From positions 52,884,355 to 52,948,354 of the forward strand of contig CM019692.1 of NCBI GenBank assembly GCA_009760885.1: a DNA stretch of 64,000 nt, written 5' to 3'. The notes under the pieces were generated by a model. It saw only the letters and a list, made by a program, of their open reading frames with translations, did not search any database and was not told the origin of the DNA. The translations under genes and the position numbers were made by a program. This document shows positions 42,448 through 49,574 of the stretch, in pieces. This DNA comes from Achatina immaculata. Lineage: Eukaryota > Mollusca > Gastropoda > Stylommatophora > Achatinidae. How positions within the stretch are numbered: the stretch's first letter is position 1; each line of letters opens with the position of its first letter.

Positions 42448-44373
42448 CAACATGTTAAGACTCTCTCTCTCTCTCTGAACCTTAAGTGCCCAGGGCACTT
42501 GGGGCTTCCACAAGGGTTTTCCACAAATGCCTGTCTTTCGCCTTTTTTTCTGCTCTTGCCCAGGTGAGCCCTCTATTGCTCAACATCCTTTCTGTTGTTC
42601 TTCTCCATGTCTCTTTTGGTCTACCCTTACTTCTGCTCCCCTGTGGTGTCCATCTTAGTGCTATTTTTGGTAGTGAGTTGTCAGTCATTCGGAGCACATG
42701 TCCCAACCATCGCCAGCGTCTTTCCTCAATAATTGTTGTCAGTGGTTTCATCTGCATTTCTGCCAATAAAATGTTATTTCTTATGGTGTTTGGCCAAAAT
42801 ATTTTTTTAATTCTACGTAAACATTTAGTCTGGAAAGAATTCAACTTGTTTTCTATGGTTTTGGTGATTTTCCAGCATTCACTTCCATAGAGTAGTACAC
42901 TTAGAACATTACTCTTAAATATCCTGATTTTCATATTTATGCTTAGTTTATTTGATTTCCATATATTCTGTAGCATTGCAAAAGCTTGGTTTGCTCTAGT
43001 AAGTCTGCTGTTGATGTCCTCTGTGCTGTCTCCATTTTCTACTACTCTGCTGCCAAGGTATACAAATTCGTTGACTTCCTCCACTAACTTGTTATCTACT
43101 CTGAGTACATTTCTGTTGTTCACATTTTGCTTCATTAACTTTGTCTTTCCTACATTGATCTTTAGTCCTATGTTGTTTGCATTCTGGATTAACTTGTTTA
43201 TTTTATCTTGCATATCTTTGTGACTGCTTGATAATAGACAAATGTCGTCCGCAAAGTCAAGGTCCTCCAGCACTGTGTCAAGGGTCCATTGTAATCCTCT
43301 GCGTTTGTCTGATGTTGCCTCCTTCATTAACCAGTCTACTGCCAAGATAAATAATGTTGGTGATAGTACACATCCCTGTTTCACTCCTGTTTGTACCCTA
43401 AAGCTGCTGGAGGTATGTTCTCCACAGATAACTTTGCACTGAAAACCCTCGTATAGGGCTTTGATTACATTAATTATTTTATGGGGGAGGCCATGCCATC
43501 TTAGGATTTTCCACAGTGCATCTCTGTTGACACTGTCAAAGGCTTTCTCAAAATCTATGAATAATGCATATGTTGTGCTATGCCACTCATTTGCCTGTTC
43601 TAATATTTGTCTAAGTACAAATATATGGTCTATGCATGATCTTCCTTTCCTAAATCCTGCCTGCTCTTTCCGAAGTTTTTTCTCAAGTGTTGGTACAATT
43701 CTGTTGATGATTATTCTGCAAAATACTTTACTAGTGAGTGGCAGTAGGGTAATGCCTCTCCAGTTCCCGCAATTTCTGAGGTCACCCTTCTTTGGTAGTT
43801 TTACTATAAGACCAGTTTTCCACTCCTCTGGGGCTTTTTCTAAATCCCAAATTTGTTGTAAATGTTAAGACTACTTTAGTACTAAAGTAGGAACAGGTTT
43901 GTTAACTAACCAGCACACGGTTATAGTAGGTCATGCCGACACAGGTCCTTCCTGGTATCACTGCTTGCTCTATTAACATCATTTAAACTGCAATCATTAA
44001 TTAAAATGCATTTAAATGAATAGAAGCTAGAAATGCAGCAGATACTCAGGAGTAACATTTCTGCAAATAATCTTTTTAAAATACAAATGAGAGAAAAAAA
44101 GAACGCTGTCAAATATAAACAAAGATTAAGTATTATGTACTTTAGTCATACAGATGTTAAAATCAGGACTCTGTTTATAACGAAACAATACTCACATTTT
44201 TTTAACTCATCTATAACTCCGTCACTGGTCTCCTCAGGTATGCTCTCGTGAATGTCTTCAGAGCTATATCCAGAGGAAGTAGAATTTTCCGTTGGTTTAA
44301 AGTCCACTATCGCTTCTGTTGAATTGATAGGCTCAAAGGCTGCTAGCCGCCTCATTTGGAAAAGATGATTCAT
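20006..44373 (-). CDS. Syt1: Synaptotagmin, Syt1/2-like (gene span, 8 coding exons)
   Basis: Coding exons in transcript order are 44373-44196, 35965-35778, 30586-30461, 28377-28210, 27136-26963, 25409-25292, 22345-22212 and 20191-20006. They join in frame to 423 residues, near the length of human SYT1. Synaptotagmin-1 is the Ca2+ sensor for fast vesicle fusion; it binds acidic membranes and SNAREs. The protein has a luminal N-terminus with two NST sequons (N17, N30), a membrane segment at about 61-76, a Cys-rich stretch [11 protein letters not shown] (likely palmitoylated), poly-Lys, then C2A and C2B. Ca2+ ligands are D179, D185, D237, D239 and D245 in C2A, and D312, D318, D372, D374 and E380 in C2B. 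The C2B polybasic strand (KRIKKKK) and the C-terminal WHTL are present. The family call is firm. The exact subtype (Syt1/2 against a molluscan paralogue) is inference. Confidence 0.95.
20215..20772 (+). mobile_element. LINE-D fragment antisense in synaptotagmin intron 7
   Basis: Translation in shifting plus-strand frames gives [14 protein letters not shown], then (from 20500) [17 protein letters not shown] and [17 protein letters not shown]. It begins about 20 bp from the exon 8 acceptor, so the branch-point region of that intron may lie in LINE sequence. Confidence 0.8.
20773..21374. other. Synaptotagmin intron 7, no further feature
   Basis: Intronic DNA. A 72-codon open frame at 20834-21052 has no family resemblance. 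Confidence 0.5.
21375..21645 (-). mobile_element. SINE-1 copy
   Basis: In reverse orientation it shows AGACACATAGGGATATGGTG, GACCTGTCAGCACACTAGAG, CCAACTCCAGAAG, a degenerate B box (GTTTGAATCC on the minus strand) and an A-box end near 21640. Confidence 0.8.
21775..22122 (+). mobile_element. LINE-D 3' fragment with (ATAAG)n tail
   Basis: A 91-codon open segment (21813-22088) encodes [32 protein letters not shown] and ALCDV. It then reaches the non-coding end and tail GATATAAGATATAAGATAAG. It is the best-preserved LINE-D 3' end here, antisense in synaptotagmin intron 7 and about 90 bp beyond the exon 7 donor. Confidence 0.85.
22212..22345 (-). CDS. Syt1: Synaptotagmin exon 7 (C2B)
   Basis: It encodes residues 318-362: [19 protein letters not shown], the polybasic strand that binds PIP2 and SNAREs in family members, and [19 protein letters not shown]. 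Acceptor GTGAAACAG, donor CAG|GTATTT. Confidence 0.95.
22495..22690 (-). mobile_element. SINE-1 copy, 5'-truncated
   Basis: It shares GGCACATAGGGATATGGTGC, CTTGACC.ACAGCACACTAGA and CAACTCCAGAAGAAGTCAGG with other copies. The tRNA-like head is missing or decayed. Confidence 0.75.
22985..23925. repeat. 40-bp minisatellite in synaptotagmin intron 6
   Basis: About 23 near-identical units have consensus ATAATACATAAACTGATGTT then GTATACTATAAAATACTGGC. Variants differ mainly at ATAATAC/ATAGTAC. The motif reappears, decayed, at about 25010-25130 beyond an inserted block. Confidence 0.95.
23940..25009 (+). mobile_element. Unassigned retroposon-like block with (ATG)n end
   Basis: About 1 kb of non-coding sequence interrupts the decayed edge of the 40-bp repeat and ends CACATGATGATGATGAC. 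Internal duplicated phrases such as GTAGAGGCTG and CAGCCTCTACAC form an inverted pair near 24070 and 24130. I cannot assign a family. Confidence 0.35.
25190..25291 (-). repeat. 26-bp tandem repeat of the synaptotagmin exon 6 splice donor
   Basis: On the minus strand the exon ends TTATCAG|GTGAGTCTCTC. The intron then repeats a 26-bp unit (GTGAGTCTCTCATTGTGG then TTTGTCAG) about four times. At least two downstream copies keep a near-consensus donor (TCAG|GTGAGT and TAAG|GTGAGT); a third is weaker (TCAA|GTGAGT). Confidence 0.9.
25292..25409 (-). CDS. Syt1: Synaptotagmin exon 6 (C2A/C2B linker and C2B start)
   Basis: It encodes residues 279-317: [20 protein letters not shown] and [16 protein letters not shown]. 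Acceptor TTGTACAG, donor TCAG|GTGAGT in phase 1. The donor region is tandemly repeated in the intron. Confidence 0.95.
25480..26160 (+). mobile_element. LINE-C 3' part, antisense in synaptotagmin intron 5
   Basis: A broken frame encodes [38 protein letters not shown] and [20 protein letters not shown]. It ends at CATGCAAATGACTGACTGAC. It lies about 70 bp upstream of exon 6 in gene orientation. Confidence 0.85.
26161..26962. other. Synaptotagmin intron 5, no further feature
   Basis: Intronic DNA. A 102-codon plus-strand frame (26498-26806) is hydrophobic and Cys-rich, but it has no recognisable family and lies antisense in an intron. Confidence 0.5.
26963..27136 (-). CDS. Syt1: Synaptotagmin exon 5 (C2A second half)
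   Basis: It encodes residues 221-278: [47 protein letters not shown]. It contains three C2A Ca2+ ligands (D237, D239, D245). Acceptor GTCAACAG, donor GAAG|GTCAGA. Confidence 0.95.
27700..28190. repeat. Short degenerate GTGATGAGTGAAGTGAAG repeat split by a SINE
   Basis: Irregular 12-21-bp iterations of GATGAGTGAAGT lie on both sides of the SINE-1 at 27790-28033. Confidence 0.75.
27790..28033 (-). mobile_element. SINE-1 copy with likely 11-bp TSD
   Basis: In reverse it shows the 3' AGAGGCACATAGGTATATTG, the body CCAACTCCAGAAG, a B box (GGTTCAAATC on the minus strand) and the A-box end CACTAACCACTTTTCC. The direct repeat ATGAGTGAAGT flanks it at 27779-27789 and 28034-28044, though the flank is itself repetitive. 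Confidence 0.85.
28210..28377 (-). CDS. Syt1: Synaptotagmin exon 4 (C2A first half)
   Basis: It encodes residues 165-220: [53 protein letters not shown]. Ca2+ ligands D179 and D185 are present. Acceptor CTGACAG, donor AAG|GTTACC. Confidence 0.95.
28378..30460. other. Synaptotagmin intron 3: LINE relic and T-rich repeat
   Basis: At about 29085-29330 a decayed LINE C-terminus is recognisable (plus strand, ETWRR-like), including a 33-bp direct duplication containing GGCATGGGAGACAACCAAGA. At 29690-29895 are degenerate CATCCAATTTTT units. The long minus-strand frame at 29021-29542 is the antisense of the LINE relic. The remainder has no recognised feature. Confidence 0.5.
30461..30586 (-). CDS. 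Syt1: Synaptotagmin exon 3 (linker and start of C2A)
   Basis: It encodes residues 123-164: [42 protein letters not shown]. Acceptor CTTCTGCAG, donor GGGGAG|GTAAAT, phase 0 at both ends. A decayed second copy of its 3' half lies at 37969-38021. Confidence 0.95.
30620..31074. other. Synaptotagmin intron 2, no feature recognised
   Basis: AT-rich intronic DNA without a recognisable repeat or coding segment. Confidence 0.5.
31150..31530 (-). mobile_element. SINE-like family F with tRNA-like head
   Basis: On the minus strand a head with TAGCTAAATCGCTAAAGACG (A-box region) and GGGTTCAATCCC (B box) is followed by a body matching 5160-5480 (GTCAGGAGTTTAATAGG, CTTCCTCTGATGATCT). A separate GGTTCGAATCC at about 31080 on the plus strand may be the head of another, truncated SINE. 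Confidence 0.7.
31531..31905. other. Synaptotagmin intron 2, no feature recognised
   Basis: The two overlapping plus-strand frames (31492-31796) resemble no family. One phrase (CTTCTCAATGCCCTTGCTCTTGA-like) may derive from an antisense retroelement, but this is not certain. Confidence 0.35.
31906..32295 (-). mobile_element. LINE-A 3' fragment with (TA)n tail
   Basis: An (AT)n run (about 31910-31966) is followed by CTGAACCTTAAGTGCCCAGG and the LINE-A C-terminal region in reverse ([14 protein letters not shown]) to about 32290. Here the tail is (TA)n where other LINE-A copies have (GA)n. The right flank is also (TA)-rich, so the target duplication cannot be read. Confidence 0.85.
32342..32819 (+). 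other. 5' external transcribed spacer-like rDNA segment
   Basis: About 478 bp of GC-rich, non-repetitive sequence sits immediately upstream of the 18S start, in the position of the 5' ETS. It is much richer in GC than surrounding DNA. Plus- and minus-strand frames here (32335-32857) are chance products of the composition. Its left end would mark the Pol I start if the copied RNA was complete, as inference. Confidence 0.7.
32820..32968 (+). rRNA. 18S rRNA 5' fragment (~149 nt, pseudogene)
   Basis: It contains the universal CTGGTTGATCCTGCCAGTAG start, TTAAGCCATGCATGTCTAAG, GGTGAAACCGCGAATGGCTC and TCCTACTTGGATAACTGTGG. It then breaks off where 18S normally continues CAATTCTAG. One change from the metazoan consensus is visible (TCTCATAGA for TCTCAAAGA). 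It cannot be functional. Confidence 0.95.
32969..34050 (+). repeat. Retroelement E, copy 2, internal repeats and (GAA)n tail
   Basis: It starts inside E at ACACTGCTGGCGAG. It has three ~107-bp units with CTCTAGAGGTCGGTCACG and AAACCGGC (about 33160-33470). Three ~88-bp units follow, each with TCTCACC and a matching GGTGAGA (33582/33631, 33670/33720, 33759/33808) that could pair as stems. A 3' region with a GTGGTC/GACCAC pair ends at GCGAACGAAGAAGAAG. No long open frame. Confidence 0.85.
34063..34474. other. A-rich intronic DNA
   Basis: Purine-rich, A-dominated sequence without a gene. Similar A-rich sequence resumes at 35524-35760, on the other side of the E insertion at 34487-35511. Confidence 0.5.
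34487..35511 (-). mobile_element. Retroelement E, copy 3, with ~12-bp TSD
   Basis: In reverse orientation, (TTC)n at the low end is the (GAA)n tail and GGTTCTAAGCACTG at 35511 is the 5' end. It is flanked by ATTGAAAGTAAT (34475-34486) and ATTCAAAGTAAT (35512-35523), 11 of 12 matching. This copy has the full 5' end but lacks the ~88-bp hairpin units, which shows the internal modules vary between copies. Confidence 0.85.
35778..35965 (-). CDS. Syt1: Synaptotagmin exon 2 (membrane segment)
   Basis: It encodes the rest of L60 and residues 61-122: [16 protein letters not shown], the Cys cluster [11 protein letters not shown], poly-Lys, and the linker [18 protein letters not shown] chose acceptor GTCTTCAG because it fits exon 1 in phase and gives KKLPVW. 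Acceptor TATTGAG eight bases upstream would break the frame. Donor AAAG|GTGATC. Confidence 0.9.
36284..37434 (+). mobile_element. LINE-C 3' part with 12-bp TSD, interrupted by LINE-B
   Basis: It encodes [28 protein letters not shown]-type segments and [20 protein letters not shown] in broken frames. After the nested LINE-B it continues to CATGCAAATGAATGAATG. It is flanked by ACATATTAATAA at 36272-36283 and 37435-37446. It lies antisense in synaptotagmin intron 1. Confidence 0.9.
36850..37284 (+). mobile_element. LINE-B 3' fragment nested in LINE-C, 12-bp TSD
   Basis: It starts TATTGAACCTATCTTGTTAT ([17 protein letters not shown] region) and ends GGCACATGATGATGATGATG. GAAGACCAAGGC flanks it at 36838-36849 and 37285-37296. 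The LINE-C sequence is continuous if it is removed. Confidence 0.92.
37625..37735 (+). mobile_element. LINE-C 3' end fragment
   Basis: It contains GGGCATCTTACTTACAACCG, GCAAAGTTCCGCAAGGGACA and the tail ATGCAAATGACTCTGACTG. Only the terminal ~110 bp is present. Confidence 0.75.
37969..38021 (-). pseudogene. Ghost copy of synaptotagmin exon 3 (3' half with donor)
   Basis: The minus strand reads [16 protein letters not shown] followed by GAG|GTAACT. This matches the end of exon 3 at 30461-30520 ([28 protein letters not shown]) with a three-codon deletion. The donor is kept, but the 5' half and acceptor are not recognisable. It lies in intron 1, upstream of exon 2 in transcript order, so it cannot replace exon 3 in a normal mRNA. 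Confidence 0.75.
38022..38398. other. Synaptotagmin intron 1, no feature recognised
   Basis: AT-rich DNA with no repeat or coding signal recognised. Confidence 0.5.
38412..40471 (-). mobile_element. LINE-B with 13-bp TSD, interrupted by element E
   Basis: In reverse it runs from a (TCA)n tail through [24 protein letters not shown] sequence and KYLGAVITS to about 40471, with element E nested at 39023-40312. ATATATATTACAT flanks it at 38399-38411 and 40472-40484 (low complexity but exact). Frameshifts make it inactive. Confidence 0.88.
39023..40312 (+). mobile_element. Retroelement E, copy 4, nested in LINE-B, 11-bp TSD
   Basis: This is the longest 3'-complete copy: GGAGCGGTGCTCCTCCCGG module, GGAGTGAAGCTCCTCCCGG module, CTCTAGAGG units, three TCTCACC/GGTGAGA units and a (GAA)n tail. 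AGAATAGTTCC flanks it at 39012-39022 and 40313-40323, and the LINE-B is continuous without it. There is no rRNA at its 5' end. Confidence 0.92.
40510..41315 (-). mobile_element. SINE-1 with internally expanded 42-bp minisatellite
   Basis: The tRNA-like head is at the high end (minus strand TGGCGAAGTGGTTAGTGG, then GTTCGAATCC). It is followed by the SINE body and, at about 40510-41095, some 14 copies of a 42-bp unit (TTAGAGGCACATAGGGATAT then GGTCTTAGTGCCTATATTTT CC). In ordinary SINE-1 copies this unit is present once. As 42 is a multiple of three, open frames appear on both strands; they are artefacts. A poly(G) run lies at about 41199-41219. Confidence 0.9.
41319..41445 (+). mobile_element. 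Retroposon 3' end with (AATC)n tail
   Basis: About 100 bp is followed by TGCAAATAAAGTTCAAGCAG and TCTGTCAATCAATCAATCAA. An AATAAA and a 4-bp iterated tail suggest a LINE or SINE 3' end, but no coding part is present. Confidence 0.5.
41446..42284. other. Synaptotagmin intron 1, old repeat debris
   Basis: It includes a phrase (GGGGCCCCTGGGCAACTGCC) resembling part of 5850-5890 and C-rich runs near 42228-42241. I cannot assign an element. Confidence 0.35.
42285..42446. repeat. Degenerate TTGCTGATATCACCA repeat and (TA)n
   Basis: About six 22-25-bp units of TTGCTGATATCACCATTCACC are followed by an (AT)n run. A related repeat lies at 44374-44720 on the other side of exon 1. Confidence 0.75.
42463..43861 (-). 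mobile_element. LINE-A (RTE-like) 5'-truncated copy with 11-bp TSD
   Basis: A 300-codon minus-strand frame (43384-42482) covers the later reverse-transcriptase palm with [10 protein letters not shown], the [10 protein letters not shown] region, [11 protein letters not shown] and [12 protein letters not shown]. Upstream codons to 43861 continue it in another frame ([13 protein letters not shown] region). The (GA)n tail is at the low end. ATGTTAAGACT flanks it at 42452-42462 and 43862-43872. Plus-strand frames are antisense shadows. Confidence 0.93.
44196..44373 (-). CDS. Syt1: Synaptotagmin exon 1 (luminal N-terminus)
   Basis: It encodes residues 1-59 from [10 protein letters not shown] to DGVIDELKK and ends at AAT|GTGAGT in phase 1. 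NST sequons are at residues 17 and 30. An in-frame ATG at 44442 would add 23 residues, but those codons overlap a tandem repeat, so I prefer 44373. Non-coding 5' exons may lie further up. Confidence 0.8.
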
Positions 44374-44720
44374 AGTGGTCTTGTTAGTATCACCACAGCT
44401 AGTACTTTCTTTTGTTGTATCACCAGTTGCTAGGCCAACCACCTACTATTACGGCCGCTTGCTAGAATCACCTCTGTCTGGTATCACCACTGCTAGAATC
44501 ACCACTTCCTGGTACCACACTAGCTAACGTCTGCACCTGCAAGTACCATCCCTTGCTAAGGACACCTTTTTTTCTAATATCGTCATCACTTGCTATAGTT
44601 ATCACTCACAGTCAGTATCAACACTTGCCAGTATTAGCACTTGCCAATATCAGGACTTGCCAATATCAGCACTTGCCAGTATCAGAACCTTCTGGTGTAA
44701 TCATTACTGGTGTCCATGCT
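44374..44720. repeat. Degenerate CACTTGCYAGTATCA repeat upstream of synaptotagmin exon 1
   Basis: About fifteen irregular units based on ACTTGCCAGTATCAGC run from the start codon outward. Their minus-strand translation gives the unlikely N-terminal extension of the exon 1 frame. Confidence 0.75.
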
Positions 44721-44994
44721 CACTATTGTTTATATCCTCCTGTTAATATCACTTTGATAATATGTATAAAACATAACGAATTTATCATTTACTGATATTG
44801 TCAATAACAGATATTTCCTGAAGCTTATGTTCCTTTCAATCAAGATATTCTGATGCTGGTGTGGAGGTTTGTTAAGGTCTGTGCTTGTGGTTGTACTGAT
44901 TGCCCACTCCCTACTGTGTTCGCGAGTTCTGATCACGTGACTGCATTCTCTGGAAATAGAATAATAGAGGAAATAAAAATAAATGTTTGTGGAA

Positions 44995-45070
44995 CAATGA
45001 AACAAGGGGGTGGGGGAGAGAGAGACAAGAGGGGGGGGGGAGGGAGAGAGAGAGAGAGAGAGAGAGAGAC
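44995..45070. repeat. G-rich and (GA)n simple sequence
   Basis: A GGGGGAGAGAGAGAC-type tract passes into (GA)n. The frames on both strands across it are low-complexity. Confidence 0.8.
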
Positions 45071-45224
45071 TCGCCATTGTTTAGAACTCTTTAGTCTTGT
45101 GTCATTTGTTTGGTTCACAGAGTCATTGGACGTAAGTCACGTGACAAGGTGACACGTGGTACAATGCAAGACTTGCTGTGGCTGAAATGAGATCGGCTCA
45201 CGCACTATGTTATAGTTCTTGTTC

Positions 45225-45420
45225 TACCTACCTACTTACCTGTCTATCCACCGCACCCACTCACCCACCTATCCAACCATACACCTACCTACCTACCTAC
45301 CCACCTACCTACCTACCTAACTACCCAACCAAACCCACCTACCTACCCACACATTCACTTACCTATCTACTTACCTACTTACCTACATACCTATCTACCT
45401 ACTTACTTATCCGTCCGTCG
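45225..45420. repeat. (CTAC/CCTA)n microsatellite
   Basis: Imperfect 4-bp iteration of ACCT with variants. The 98-codon Thr/Tyr/Pro frame over it is translated simple sequence. Confidence 0.85.
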
Positions 45421-45685
45421 GTCTATGTACTGGAAGAATTTGTTGATAAGAACTTGTATTTCAACTCTTACTGACGATATTTGTACAGGACCCCAGGGTA
45501 AAGAGGCAATGACCCACAGAACTTTGTCGATGCCCGGAGCAACAAAGGCAAATCTTGGAAACTCTGTTAGCTCTGCTTAATCTTTATGACCGTAGTCATC
45601 AAAGTGTAGGCATACTGTTGTATACCCGGCACGTGTCACCGGATAATTAGCCCAACCTGAACTTTACACCCTGGCTAACTCGAGG

Positions 45686-45707
45686 CACGTGATTAACTAA
45701 TCACGTG
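45686..45707. promoter_or_regulatory. 22-bp palindrome with two CACGTG boxes
   Basis: CACGTGATTA, two central bases AC, then TAATCACGTG form a perfect 10-bp inverted repeat. The exact symmetry around two E-boxes suggests a paired protein-binding site. Function is unknown. Confidence 0.5.
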
Positions 45708-45839
45708 GAGTTTTCATCGGCCCTCGTCTGATATTTGCTGCTCCAGGCTTGTAGTCTGGCACTAATATCTGGGACCGTCGACTACGAGGATTATCGACCA
45801 TTTAGGTTTATGAATCACACAATTAAAGCAGTGTAGATA

Positions 45840-46295
45840 TAGATGTTGCTGTTTTTATTTCCCATCGTAACATATGCCTATGAGACCTGGACACTTAACA
45901 AAACAGCTATGAAACACATAAATGCCTTTGAATGTAAATGCTGCAGAAGAGTTCTTCAAATATCATGGACACAAAAAAGAACAAATATATCCATACTACA
46001 AGAACTTAATATTGAAGAAGGCTGGCTACTAAAGAGGATTAAACAGAGAAAACTTAAATATTTTGGATATATTAAACGTCATGAGAATTTAGAGAAGACA
46101 CTCTCGGAAGGGTACACAATGGGAAAAAAGAAAGAGAGGATGACCAAGGCGAAGAAGGCTGCAAGATATCGTTGATGATCTGCAGATGGATGCATCAGCA
46201 ACAGAGCATCTCGCTTACAATCGAGAGGCCTACAGGAGAGCTGTTAGGGAGGCAAAGTTCTTCAAAGAACATGCAAATGACGGACTGACTGAAAT
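45840..46295 (+). mobile_element. LINE-C 3' fragment
   Basis: A 110-codon frame (45843-46175) encodes [36 protein letters not shown] and [20 protein letters not shown]. The 3' end GCAAAGTTCTTCAAAGAACA and CATGCAAATGACGGACTGAC follow in another frame. 5'-truncated and inactive. Confidence 0.88.
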
Positions 46296-46760
46296 AGAGA
46301 TAGGTGGACAATATCAACATATAGACGTGATTCTGTTTGTCGGGTGCACTATGAAAACAGAAAATGAAAAAAAATTGGAGATCCATGTTAGCCAAATCTT
46401 CTTTGACGAGGCGAACAGGATGATGATGTTTCATGAAGAGTTTAGGCAGATTTTGGTATGCACAAATATTCCGTTTACAAAAGTAAGAAAACTCTGAACT
46501 GACTTGTATTTGTTGTACGACTGTAGGAAATTAAAGGCAACATTTCTTTACCTTAAATGATATACACTGTGCCAGCAATATTCTGTAAGCTTTTGTTTAA
46601 AAATGTTACTTTACTTAGAACAGAATTCACATTAACAGTGACCACAGAAGAGTGAGAAGTGGTCCCCCCCCCCCCCCCCCCAACCTCTCAAACAAATAAA
46701 AGTAAAAATACGAAGAAGAATTTTTTTTTTTTTTAAGGAAAAGCAAACTGAAAATTACGC
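46296..46760. other. Intergenic, no feature recognised
   Basis: AT-rich sequence with a poly(C) run at about 46663-46680. The open frame at 46186-46497 is the LINE-C end reading into flank. Confidence 0.45.
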
Positions 46761-46899
46761 CATAGCTATAGTGGATGGAAACTGACGCAGAATACAACAC
46801 ATTCGCAATGGCAGATGGGTAATTCGAACACGTACAGCGTAGCGTTCTGCCCTTACTCTAATGGAAGCCAAGGTCAAATAAATATAGACAGGCCGCTGC

Positions 46900-47290
46900 G
46901 AGACTGAACCATTGTTAAACGAATGAGTCGTAATGACATGTCTCCGGCCATAGGGAGTGAAACCTGCTGATATTAATTTCCAGTGCGCGGACAAAAATGG
47001 CCGGAGAAATGCTTAGAGAGAAACTGAAATCTGCAATTCGCAGCAAAAGAAGAGAAATATTGTCAAAAACAATCTTGCTGCACCACGAAATGCACGTCCC
47101 CATGCAGTGGACATAACAGCGGAGCCAATGTAAAATCTGCGCTTTGAACGTCTTACTTTCAGCCCAGATCTGGCGCCATGTAATTATCTCGTCTTCGGTT
47201 CAAAAAGACTGTGAGGTAGTAGGTTCACCCCCGAAGATGAGGTTAAGGAAGCAGAACAGACCTGCACTTGGGAGTAGCCAAAAGCTTCCT
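46900..47290 (+). pseudogene. Decayed mariner-type transposase, second family
   Basis: In shifting frames it reads LREKLKSAIRSKRREILSKT (about 47010), then LLHHEMHVP where active mariners have a conserved Asp-Asn-Ala, then SPDLAPCNYLVFGS (about 47165) and FTPEDEVKEA. This is the C-terminal half of a SETMAR-type mariner transposase, different from the copy at 627-1345. Stops and frameshifts show it is dead. Confidence 0.7.
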
Positions 47291-48354
47291 CTTCCAAATA
47301 AAGAAGAAACTAATGGGACGATGCAAGAAAAGCTTGGGGCTACAGAAGGACCATGTAGGGAAGTGATAGAACATTTATGTTCATTTTCTCACAGTTATCG
47401 GTATTCAAAGGTTTGTTGCTTTCACTTTAAAAATTCTCCCTCGTATCTTCAATGAGTGAGGATTGATAGCATGAGTGAAGATGATTCTTTGAGTGAAGAT
47501 TGATTCCTTGAGTGAAGACAAATTCAATGATTGAAGTATGACTGGCTGCTATCGTAATGCTATGTGTTGATATAACAGTTTTGAGAGCGAAAGATTTCAG
47601 CATAAAGTTTGCCGCCTGTAAGGGAAACATCGATTGGATCTATTTTAATCAACAGTTACCCTGCACGGCAGCTATTCTCGTCACGAGCTGATGTTGGTAC
47701 TTCGATATACTGCAGTATCTTGCTTCCAGTATCTAAACTAAAGTAGTCAGCAGCGGGTCTCACAAGGCGTAAGATTAAAACAACGCGTAACCTATTTTTA
47801 TGAACTTTTAGGACATTTACAACGTAATTACATTGTTCATTCCCCTGTATGTCTATTTATAGACTTGGCTGAATGGCGAAATAGTAGCATACTTATATTC
47901 GCGAAAACGCACTGATCACGTGCTAGGTGGGCTCGAGACCATAGCAACTAACATGGGTTAATCAGGTTCGTGCCTTGTTTGATATATGAGGTACTAAATT
48001 GCGAGCATAAACATTAAAACAGGTTGGAGTTCAAAGGTCGTATTGAACTGCAGGATAAACAGCAATTTCCCGGTACTCTAGTTCTCTCAGTATTGCTGGA
48101 CTATTTTGACAAATTAAAACAATCCTGCGCAGTTGTAATAGTAACAATAATAATAATAATAATACAGAAAGAACAAACAAATCTAAGCTTGATTCATGAT
48201 ACCACGTACTGGTGACAGACCAATACTTTATTGGCTACACAGATAATTTCACTGCAGTTTTTTATCTGGACTAGAGTTTATTTTTGATCATACTTCTAGA
48301 ACTTGTAACGTTCACAGAAGGTATAATTATGGTAGCGTAGACTGAGAGGGAAAT
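47291..48354. other. Intergenic, no feature recognised
   Basis: It includes a few GAGTGAAGAT iterations near 47452-47540 and one CACGTG at 47917. No gene is supported. Confidence 0.5.
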
Positions 48355-48880
48355 ATCTACCACTCACTCACAAACACTAGGGTAGTGGACAGAGGGAGAT
48401 AATCTACCAACCACTGGAGTAGTGGACAGAGGGAGATAATCTACCAACCACTGGAGTAGTGGACAGAGGGAGATAATCTACCAACCACTGAGGTAATGAA
48501 AAAAGGAGGTAATCTACCAACTACTGGAGTAGTGGACAGAGGGAGGTAATCTACCAACCACTGAGGTAATGAAAAAAGGAGGTAATCTACCAACCACTGA
48601 GGTAGTGAAAAAAGGAGGTAATCTACCAACCACTGGAGTAGTGGACAGAGGGAGATAATCTACCAACCACTGGAGTAGTGGACAGAGGGAGATAATCTAC
48701 CAACCACTGGAGTAGTGGACAGAGGGAGATAATCTACCAACCACTGGAGTAGTGGACAGAGGGAGATAATCTACCAACCACTGGAGTAGTGGACAGAGGG
48801 AGGTAATCTACCAACCACTGGAGTAGTGGACAGAGGGAGATAATCTACCAACTACTGGGGTAGTGGACAGAGGGAAACAA
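48355..48880. repeat. 37-bp minisatellite (GGAGTAGTGGACAGAGGGAG)
   Basis: About thirteen units have consensus GGAGTAGTGGACAGAGGGAG then ATAATCTACCAACCACT, with a subtype GAGGTAATGAAAAAAGGAGG. Stray units occur at 49527-49545, 52498-52532 and 57630-57690, so the original locus was broken up by later insertions. Confidence 0.93.
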
Positions 48881-48886
48881 TCTATC

Positions 48887-49133
48887 ATCATCAGCATCAT
48901 CATCATCTTCATCATCATGTGCCCGACTGCCGTTGGCTATTATGCTTATCCAGAATACACGATCCTTCATGCAGGCCATTTGCTCAGTTGGTGATCTCCT
49001 CTCATACCATGTTGTCAAACTGTCCAGTATAATTTCTCTTGATCTTCCTCTTGATCTTCTTCCTTCTATTTTTCCTGTTGTTATAATATTTTCAATGCTC
49101 CCTCTTCTCATTGAGTGTCGTATGAAAGTACAT

Positions 49134-49189
<56 letters not shown>

Positions 49190-49527
49190 GTTTGTTTGTT
49201 TGTTTTACAAGAATTTTTGTCTCTCCAGCTCTTCTCATACATTCTTCATTAGTTATTTTTGCTGTCCAGGGGATTCGCAACATTCTTCTAATAAACCACA
49301 TTTCTGCTGCTTCCAGTGATTTTTGTGCAGACCTGCCTATTGTCCATGATTCACTTCCATATAACAAGATAGGTTCAATATAGCATTTTAGGACTCGTTT
49401 TCTAACATTCATTGATAAGGATGTGTTGGATAATAATCAGTCTTTGCTTGACATATTCTATTCCTAATTTCTGTTCTGCATTTTCCATCTGAAGTTATTA
49501 CTGCTCCAAGGTATTTGAATTTCTGCA
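48887..49527 (-). mobile_element. LINE-B 3' fragment inserted in the 37-bp minisatellite
   Basis: In reverse it has a (TCA)n tail at the low end, then [40 protein letters not shown] and [20 protein letters not shown]. An internal (CT)n run (about 49137-49186) has expanded inside it. The flanks read AATCTA on the left and TAATCTACC on the right, consistent with insertion in a repeat unit. Confidence 0.88.
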
Positions 49528-49539
49528 CCAGTAATCTAC

Positions 49540-49543
49540 CAAC

Positions 49544-49574
<31 letters not shown>

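Noticed and set aside
44374..44442. Synaptotagmin start at 44442
   Set aside because: The extra 23 codons coincide with a tandem repeat that continues upstream. The downstream ATG gives a typical N-terminus.
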